Source: Lachnospiraceae bacterium (GTDB lineage Bacteria > Bacillota > Clostridia > Lachnospirales > Lachnospiraceae). Taken from it: DNA of 9,257 bases. The DNA lies in NCBI GenBank assembly GCA_024691145.1, contig JAILNW010000026.1, positions 1 through 9,257 of the forward strand. Direction: 5' to 3'. Below are positions 1-7,100 of the stretch, piece after piece (positions within the stretch are counted from its first letter, which is position 1; each line of letters opens with the position of its first letter). The notes below the pieces were generated by a model. That model was not told the DNA's origin. It was given only the letters and a program-made list of their open reading frames with translations, and made no database searches. The position numbers and the translations under genes were made by a program.

Positions 1-23
1 GTGTTAGTTAAATATGTTAAAAT

Positions 24-52
24 TTGACAGTAGACAGTATTTTTACTATAAT
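24..52 (+). promoter_or_regulatory. Consensus sigma-A promoter of nadE
   Basis: A perfect -35 box TTGACA (24-29) and a perfect -10 box TATAAT (47-52) are separated by exactly 17 nt, the optimal vegetative sigma-70/sigma-A arrangement. Transcription should start near 59, giving a leader of only about 27 nt before the nadE ATG at 86. That leaves no room for a riboswitch and supports the ATG at 86 as the real start. The -35 box overlaps a tandem heptamer repeat, so a repressor could act here. A five-base inverted repeat (ATTAT/ATAAT, 51-65) spans the likely start site but may be chance in AT-rich DNA. Confidence 0.88.
26..39 (+). repeat. Tandem heptamer overlapping the -35 box
   Basis: GACAGTA occurs twice in direct succession (26-32 and 33-39). 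The first unit shares its first four bases with the -35 hexamer and the second lies in the promoter spacer. This could be a direct-repeat binding site for a regulator of NAD synthesis, but I cannot match it to a known operator, and a 14-bp repeat can arise by chance. Confidence 0.35.
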
Positions 53-85
53 TATATATCATAATAGAAAAGGCAGGTAGACATC

Positions 86-772
86 ATGGCAGAGAAAAGG
101 AAAGTTATTAGTAATGCCATAGTTGGTATCAGTGGCGGCAAAGACAGTTCGGTAGTTGCAGCTCTCTTAGTTGAAGCACTTGGAAAAGACAGAGTTATAG
201 GTGTTCTTATGCCTAATAATGAGCAAAGTGATATAGACTGCAGTATCCAGCTTGTTAACTTTCTTGGAATTAAGAATTATACAGTCAATGTAGGACCTGC
301 AATCAGTGCCCTTACTAATTCTATAAAAGAAAGTGCCGGAGACAGTTTTGAACTAACAAACCAGACTATAGTTAATATGCCTCCTAGAATACGTATGGCC
401 ACATTATATGCTATTTCACAGTCTAACAACGGACGTGTGGCTAACACATGTAACCTCAGTGAAGACTGGGTTGGCTATTCAACAAGATATGGTGATGCAG
501 CGGGAGATTTGTCACCTTTAGCTGAGTTTACAGTTACAGAAGTTAAAGCCCTTGGAAGAGAACTTGGACTTCCTACTAATCTTATTGAAAAAGCTCCTTC
601 AGACGGACTTTGTGGCAAAACTGATGAAGATAATCTGGGATTTACATATGCAGTACTTGACCGATATATAAGAACAGGTCAGATTGATGATCCTGCAACA
701 AAAGAACTTATTGATAAAAAACATAAAGCTAATTTATTCAAACTTCAGACTATACCTAAGTTCGAATGGTAA
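86..772 (+). CDS. nadE: NH3-dependent NAD+ synthetase, short N-terminus
   Basis: Catalyses the last step of NAD synthesis: ATP-dependent amidation of nicotinic acid adenine dinucleotide, via an adenylated intermediate, in the cytoplasm. The 228-residue protein carries the ATP-pyrophosphatase P-loop SGGKDSS (16-22), the dinucleotide-site stretch NTCNLSEDWVG plus YGDAAGDLSPL (120-145), the PSDGLCGKTDEDNLG loop (171-185) and a C-terminal HKANLFKL (213-220). There is no nitrilase or glutaminase domain, so ammonia is the likely nitrogen source. The ATG follows an AGGCAGG ribosome site (71-77) by 8 nt. An in-frame TAG at 65-67 and the promoter at 24-52 rule out a longer protein. Relatives as I recall them carry roughly 17-20 extra residues forming a first helix, which is missing here. 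The gene is monocistronic and ends in the convergent terminator. Confidence 0.95.
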   Translation: MAEKRKVISNAIVGISGGKDSSVVAALLVEALGKDRVIGVLMPNNEQSDIDCSIQLVNFLGIKNYTVNVGPAISALTNSIKESAGDSFELTNQTIVNMPPRIRMATLYAISQSNNGRVANTCNLSEDWVGYSTRYGDAAGDLSPLAEFTVTEVKALGRELGLPTNLIEKAPSDGLCGKTDEDNLGFTYAVLDRYIRTGQIDDPATKELIDKKHKANLFKLQTIPKFEW

Positions 773-776
773 GAAA

Positions 777-805
777 AAGCCCTTAAGACTGACTCTTAAG
801 GGCTT
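777..805. terminator. Convergent intrinsic terminator between nadE and the GGDEF gene
   Basis: A perfect 12-bp stem (777-788 pairing with 794-805) encloses a five-base loop (789-793). On the minus strand the stem runs directly into TTTTTCTT, a good U-tract, and begins five bases past the GGDEF gene stop, so it should terminate that gene well. On the plus strand the stem starts four bases after the nadE stop codon, but the following bases are mixed rather than U-rich. Termination of nadE is therefore probably weaker. Confidence 0.88.
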
Positions 806-810
806 AAATG

Positions 811-3800
811 TTATACACTTTCCGTATTAATACTATAATTATTCTTATTATTCTTTTTAACCTTAAACATCTCGTTATCGGCCTTAATAATTACTTCATC
901 TATATCGGACTTGCTTACACCTCTTGATATTCCTATGGAACATGTAAGGGTATATGGGAAGTCGATATTCTTCTCCTTACAGATATCATCTATAACATAT
1001 CTGAAATAAGAAGCATTGCTTAGTTCATCAAATATGTTAATTGCCATGTTTTCGGCTTCCTTCAGACTTTGACTTACATTAATAATAAGGAACTCGTCGC
1101 CGCCATATCTGATAATATAACTTTTTCCAATTGTAACTCTCTTTAAAAGATTAGAGAATTCCACAAGTATATTATCTCCTATATCATGGCCAAATGTATC
1201 GTTATACATTTTAAAATTATCAAGGTCAACATAAATAATGTTATAACCCTTATCATTAACGATATCATCAATAATTTTGTACATTCCCTGTCTGTTAAAC
1301 AGACCAGTAAGATTATCTGTTACAGCTGTAACTGCAAGTTTTTTATTAATATTCTGCAAATCAATCTGTGTATTCAGAATATTAAGAGAATCCACCAGCT
1401 GTCGTATTGCAAAACTTGCTATTTCAAGGTTAGTCTCATAAAGCTTTGTATTATTATCAATATAGTTATTATGCATTCCAATAACACCAATAAATACATA
1501 AATAAGCTTCTCGTTCTTAATTATCGGACAGAACATAATACTTGCAGCATTTGGATCAATAAGATTTATAATACCCTTAAAGTTTATAAATTCATCATCT
1601 ACTCTTGATGTTACAAATCCGCCTGTAAGTTTAAGCAAAGTAGAATTAATATAATTATATCCTTCCTCATCAATCTCATGCTTCAAATCGCTCTGCAGAA
1701 TATTTACTCCATCTTCCTTAACCTCATAAAGATGCGTTTTATCAAGGGCGTAGGTACTCTTAATAATAGTCATTGCATTATCAATTAATATCTCTGGCGT
1801 TGAAGATGTCATCATAAGATCCTTCCATGTTGAAAGGAAACTTATATCATTATTTCTGTTCTGCAAATCAAGGGCAATACCGCTTTGTTTTGCAAGATTT
1901 AATATTTCCTGCTTATTTAAATCACCAAGTGAAAGATCATAAGATGATTTAAACAGATTAAGTCCTGAATATACAGAATTAACTACAGCATACTTAAATG
2001 AATAATTCTTTTTGCTGCAAAAATCCATACATTCCTTTAACATATTTTTTCCCATTTCCTGTTCTCCAAGGCAATTATACAAATCTGCCTTTTCCAGAGA
2101 ATACATAGGCATTGAAAAGTATTTATTCTCAGTGGAGCGGTTCATATGTATCTTGGCTCTTTCAAAATGCTTTTCAGCAGCCTCATAAGAGCCTTCTTTT
2201 TTAGCCAGCACTGCCTTTAAGAAAAAGTAAAGGAACAGATCATCATCCCATAAAGCATAATGTTCTTCATTAGTATCATAAATAATATGTGATACATAAC
2301 GCTCTAACTTTGACATATAAAGATAGCAGTTATACTCTTCACCAAGATAATAATAACACATGGCCAAAAATCCATATAACTTGGATTTATTGGCAATTCT
2401 TAATTTTTCAATCTTAAGTTCTTCAATAAATGCAAGAGACATAAGAAGATACTCTTTAGCCATCTCATAATTCATGGTCTGTATAGCCAGTATGCTCTTG
2501 TTATATAATACCTCATACATCTCAGAAGGAATATTTCTTTCCATAATTATCTTGATTGTCTTATTATAGTAAATATTTGCTGATGTAAAATCCTCATGTA
2601 CAGAGCAGTTATAACCAATACTATTATACATTCCAATCATACCAAGAGGATTATTCATTCTGTCAAGAATCTCAATACATCTGTCCTGATAATCCTGAAT
2701 ATCATCGAAATTTCCAATACAAGAAGCTGTATATACCTTCTCATGAAAAGCATTAAGTATAAAATTATCATTACCAAGCTGTCTTCCAAAACCTATGCCC
2801 TCATCAAAATGAGGATACATACACTTTGCTATGTCAAGAATATCTCCTTCTCTATAGGTAAATGTTATAATATAAGCCAGATGATTATAGTACTTATACT
2901 TATTAGCCTTTTCTATAAATTCATCACTTATCATTACATAATTTTGGTAAAGACATACATGTTTCCATACGAAAAACTCCAGCATATATCTTAATAACTG
3001 TCCCTTAAAAATCATATACTCATCGCCGGACTCTTCTGCAATCTTTTCACACTTTTTAAGACATGTCTGGGCAAAATCAAAGTGATCATTGGCATTATGT
3101 GCAAGTGCAGCTATATACTGAGTATTAAATAATATATCATACTCCTTATCACTTACAAGTGTATTAATCTTATCACACAATAAAAGAGTTGCCCTGTTAT
3201 TGCCCTCATACAAATTGGCAATGGCCTGAAGCTGCATAACAGTAAGTCTTTGTTCTTCTGTTATCTCCATCTGCTCTATTTCAAACTTATTATGCAATAT
3301 ATTAAGATAATACAGAGCCTGATCCGTGCACAAAGTCGCAACCATATTCCATATCTTCTGTATATAATCATCACACTCATTAATCTTTGGATGAAATGAT
3401 TCAAAACTTGCAGTATTAAATATATCCCTTTCACTATTATCAGAAACGTGGAAAAAGTTGCCATGGGCATACTCTAAAAGTTCATTAAAAGCGCCTGTAA
3501 CATAAGCTGGTGTCTTATAAAAATCATTATATACAACAATAAAAAATATATTCTTGCAGGCATCATTACTTAAAAATCTTGTAAGTAATCTGATGGTAGA
3601 TGAATCAGCACAATGCACATTATTAAATATCATAACCATGTGCTTTTTCTTTGCAAAATATGAAAACAACTGTACAATATCAGAATAAAGCCTTTCACGT
3701 TCATACTTTATCTCCGGTAAAATGACATCCTCATTTCTTTTGCAAATCCCATTTTCCATATAAGAAGCGATAAGTTCCCTGTGAAGACTATACACATCAC

Positions 3801-4068
3801 AGGTATTCAGTAACTCATTAATATCCATTTCATTTTCATTCATAACAAGCATTCTGAGCCAGTCTAATATTGGTTCAAAAACAGCATGCATTTTTCCTGC
3901 TTCATAAGTATATGAAAATGATAATGAACCCTCACTAATATTAAGACGGGACTTAAAAGTTTCAATATCAAATGAGTTATAGTTCTTTATAAAAACTATA
4001 TTATGGTCAGACTTTCCTGGTGACATACTGATTAGCTGATTAATATAGTAATATAAATAATTTTTCAT
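811..4068 (-). CDS. Diguanylate cyclase with degenerate STAND-ATPase, TPR-like, GAF-like and GGDEF regions
   Basis: A 1085-residue soluble sensor with no signal peptide or membrane helix evident. Residues about 22-215 resemble the AAA/STAND ATPase module of large regulators, including an ADSSTIRLL stretch (154-162), but the Walker A loop is absent and the Walker B acids are Asn149-Asn150. Residues about 270-700 are helical TPR-like repeats. About 750-890 looks like a GAF domain, followed by a short helical linker. The GGDEF domain (about 912-1080) keeps DNLTGLFNR (918-926), Asp948, Asn956, Asp965 and the GGDEF motif (989-993), so it should make cyclic di-GMP from two GTP. The inhibitory RxxD site is replaced by Ile980/Ser983. 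GGAGG (4076-4080) lies 7 nt before the ATG. GC is about 32%, lower than purL. The gene lies 50 bp behind purL with no terminator between. The input signal is unknown. Confidence 0.88.
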   Translation of the reverse strand: MKNYLYYYINQLISMSPGKSDHNIVFIKNYNSFDIETFKSRLNISEGSLSFSYTYEAGKMHAVFEPILDWLRMLVMNENEMDINELLNTCDVYSLHRELIASYMENGICKRNEDVILPEIKYERERLYSDIVQLFSYFAKKKHMVMIFNNVHCADSSTIRLLTRFLSNDACKNIFFIVVYNDFYKTPAYVTGAFNELLEYAHGNFFHVSDNSERDIFNTASFESFHPKINECDDYIQKIWNMVATLCTDQALYYLNILHNKFEIEQMEITEEQRLTVMQLQAIANLYEGNNRATLLLCDKINTLVSDKEYDILFNTQYIAALAHNANDHFDFAQTCLKKCEKIAEESGDEYMIFKGQLLRYMLEFFVWKHVCLYQNYVMISDEFIEKANKYKYYNHLAYIITFTYREGDILDIAKCMYPHFDEGIGFGRQLGNDNFILNAFHEKVYTASCIGNFDDIQDYQDRCIEILDRMNNPLGMIGMYNSIGYNCSVHEDFTSANIYYNKTIKIIMERNIPSEMYEVLYNKSILAIQTMNYEMAKEYLLMSLAFIEELKIEKLRIANKSKLYGFLAMCYYYLGEEYNCYLYMSKLERYVSHIIYDTNEEHYALWDDDLFLYFFLKAVLAKKEGSYEAAEKHFERAKIHMNRSTENKYFSMPMYSLEKADLYNCLGEQEMGKNMLKECMDFCSKKNYSFKYAVVNSVYSGLNLFKSSYDLSLGDLNKQEILNLAKQSGIALDLQNRNNDISFLSTWKDLMMTSSTPEILIDNAMTIIKSTYALDKTHLYEVKEDGVNILQSDLKHEIDEEGYNYINSTLLKLTGGFVTSRVDDEFINFKGIINLIDPNAASIMFCPIIKNEKLIYVFIGVIGMHNNYIDNNTKLYETNLEIASFAIRQLVDSLNILNTQIDLQNINKKLAVTAVTDNLTGLFNRQGMYKIIDDIVNDKGYNIIYVDLDNFKMYNDTFGHDIGDNILVEFSNLLKRVTIGKSYIIRYGGDEFLIINVSQSLKEAENMAINIFDELSNASYFRYVIDDICKEKNIDFPYTLTCSIGISRGVSKSDIDEVIIKADNEMFKVKKNNKNNYSINTESV

Positions 4069-4085
4069 ACCTTCGCCTCCATTCC

Positions 4086-4113
4086 TAGTATAATTCCCAC
4101 CACTATTATACTA
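4086..4113 (-). promoter_or_regulatory. Perfect inverted repeat around a -10-like box upstream of the GGDEF gene
   Basis: TAGTATAAT (4086-4094) and ATTATACTA (4105-4113) form a perfect 9-bp inverted repeat with a 10-base spacer, filling over half of the 50-bp gap between purL and the GGDEF gene. Read on the minus strand, the upstream arm contains TATAAT (4110-4105), 36 nt before the start codon, a suitable place for a -10 box. No good -35 box is seen 16-18 nt upstream. No U-tract follows, so it is not an intrinsic terminator. It may be an operator overlapping a promoter, or an RNA hairpin in the purL-GGDEF message. Confidence 0.4.
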
Positions 4114-4118
4114 ATTAA

Positions 4119-7100
4119 TTATTTAAAGTATCCTACACCTGATTCAAATATAAGCTGGTTCTGGTTACCACTAATGTTAAGAGCAACACCTTTACCTCTT
4201 CTTTCAGAGTGTGCCATCTTACCAAGAACACGTCCGTCAGGACTTGTGATACCTTCAATAGCCATATATGAACCATTTGGATTAAAGTCTTCATCCATAG
4301 AAGGATTGCCATTAACATCCACATACTGAGTTGCCACCTGGCCATTCTCCCATAATTTCTTAAGCCATTCATCATTTGCCACAAATCTTCCTTCACCATG
4401 AGAAGCCGGAATTGAATAAACTCCCCCAAGCTCTGCTTTTCTAAGCCATGGTGACTTGTTGCTTACAACCTTAGTGTAAACAGACTTGCTTATATGACGT
4501 CCAATGCTGTTAGTTGTAAGAGTTGGTGAATCCTCCTTCTGAGGAGTAATCTTGCCATAAGGAACAAGTCCAAGCTTGATAAGTGCCTGGAATCCGTTAC
4601 AAATACCAAGAGCCAAACCATCTCTTTCTGATAATAACTTATCAACAGCTTCTTTTATCTTTTCATTTCTGAATATAGTTGCAATAAACTTACCAGAACC
4701 ATCTGGCTCATCACCTGCACTAAATCCGCCAGAGAACATAAGAATCTGAGCTTCATTAATACTCTTAACAAACATATCAACAGAATCTCTTATGTTATCC
4801 TCTGTCATATTCTTGAATACTACTGTGTTAACCTCTGCACCTGCATTTTCAAATGATTTTGCAGTATCATATTCACAGTTAGTACCCGGGAATACTGGTA
4901 TAAATACCTTAGGTCTTGCAATCTTATTCTTGCAAATATAAATATCCTTTGTATCAAATAAACCAGTATCAATCTTCTTATCTTCAACATCTGAACGAGT
5001 AGGATATACTTTTTCAAGTGTAGTTGTCCAGGCTGTAAGAGCCTCTTCCATAGTAATCTTCTGATTCTTGTATTCAAACTCAGCCTTGTCAGTTATTTCA
5101 CCAACAACAGTAACTAAAACACCTTTATCCTTAAGAGTCTTAATAACTTCATCAGCCTTATCACAATCAACCTCAGCTATAAGACTTCCATAATCTGGTC
5201 TATCTAATAATATTTCGTCAATATCATCATTAATCTTAACACCCAATTTATTACCAAATGCCATCTTACTAACAGATTCAATAATTCCGCCAAATCCAAC
5301 AGCATATACAGAAGACAATTTTTTATCCTTAATTAACTTAGTTGTATTCTCATACATATTCATAAGATAAGTATAATCCGGTAAATCATATTCATCTTTT
5401 CTTATGTCAAGCTTGATTATTTTGCTTCCGGCTTTCTTGAACTCTGGTGATATATAATCGTCAAGTTTTGCCACATCTACAGCAAATGAAACAAGTGTTG
5501 GAGGAACATCTATATCATTAAATGAACCTGACATACTGTCCTTTCCTCCGATTGATGGAAGACCAAACTTAACCTGTGCTTCATATGCACCAAGCAATGC
5601 TGCAAGAGGCTCGCCCCATCTCTTAGGATCTTCATTAAGTCTTCTGAAGTATTCCTGGAAAGTAAATCTTATCTTGCTATAATCGCCGCCTGCTGCAACT
5701 ATCTTCGCAATTGAAGAAACAACAGCATAAACAGAACCATGATATGGACTCCAGCTTGAAAGATATGGATCATATCCATAACTCATCATAGTAATAGTAT
5801 CACATGTACCCTTTAATACAGGAAGTTTTGCAACCATAGTCTGTGTAGGTGTTAACTGATACTTTCCGCCATAAGGCATACATACTGTTGAAGCACCAAT
5901 TGAGCTGTCGAACATCTCAACAAGCCCCTTCTGTGAGCATATATTAAGGTCACTAAGAACATTTAACCATGTCTTTCTGATACTTGTTTCCTTAGCATAA
6001 GCATCTCCATGCTTAAGTTCTTCTCTCTTTTCAAAATAGTTATCATCCTTTGAAGGAGTCTTAACAACAGCCTTAGCCTCCTGATGAGCTCCGTTAGTAT
6101 CAAGGAAAGCTCTGCTTATATTAACAATTTCCTTGCCTCTCCACTTAAGAACAAGTCTTGGAGACTCAGTTACTTCTGCAACCTTAACTGCCTCAAGGTT
6201 CTCTTCTTCAGCAAATGCAAGCATCTTATCAACATCTTTAGGATCAACAACTATAGCCATTCTTTCCTGTGATTCAGATATAGCCAGCTCAGTTCCGTCA
6301 AGACCTGCATACTTTTTAGGTACTTTATCAAGATCAACTATAAGACCTGCTGCAAGCTCACCTATAGCAACAGAAACACCGCCTGCACCGAAGTCATTAC
6401 ATTTTTTAATAATCTTACTTACTTCTTCACGTCTGAAGAGTCTCTGAATCTTTCTCTCAGTAGGTGCATTACCCTTCTGAACCTCAGCTCCGCAAGTCTC
6501 AATAGACTCTACTGTATGGGCCTTAGATGAACCTGTAGCTCCGCCACAGCCATCACGTCCTGTTCTTCCGCCGAGAAGAATAATAATATCTCCAGGATCA
6601 GAGTTTTCTCTTATAACATTACGTCTTGGAGCAGCACCCATAACAGCACCAATCTCCATTCTCTTTGCTACATAATTAGGATGATAAATCTCATTAACAA
6701 GTCCTGTAGCAAGACCAATCTGGTTACCATATGAACTATAACCCTTAGCTGCACCTGTTACAATCTTTCTCTGTGCTAATTTACCCTTCATAGTATCCTT
6801 AACTGATACTGTAGGATCTGCTGCACCAGTAACACGCATAGCCTGATATACATAACCTCTTCCTGACAATGGATCTCTTATGGCTCCACCAAGACAAGTT
6901 GCGGCACCACCAAAAGGCTCAATCTCTGTTGGATGGTTATGAGTCTCATTCTTGAAGAATACAAGCCACTCTTCAGTTTTTCCATCTATCTCAACAGGAA
7001 CAACTATAGAACATGCATTAATCTCATCAGATACTTCCATGTCTTCAAGTTTTCCCTCTGCACGAAGCTTCTTCATGGCAAGCAAAGCTATATCCATAAG

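Noticed and set aside
53..85. NAD-responsive riboswitch ahead of nadE
   Set aside because: The predicted leader is only about 27 nt long, too short for a riboswitch.
4009..4017. GKS tripeptide (residues 18-20) near the start of the GGDEF protein as a Walker A P-loop
   Set aside because: No glycine lies five residues before it, and it precedes rather than follows the first beta strand, so it does not fit the GxxxxGKS/T motif.
4086..4113. Inverted repeat after purL as an intrinsic terminator
   Set aside because: The stem is AT-rich and no U-tract follows on the minus strand. The following bases lead into the ribosome site of the next gene.
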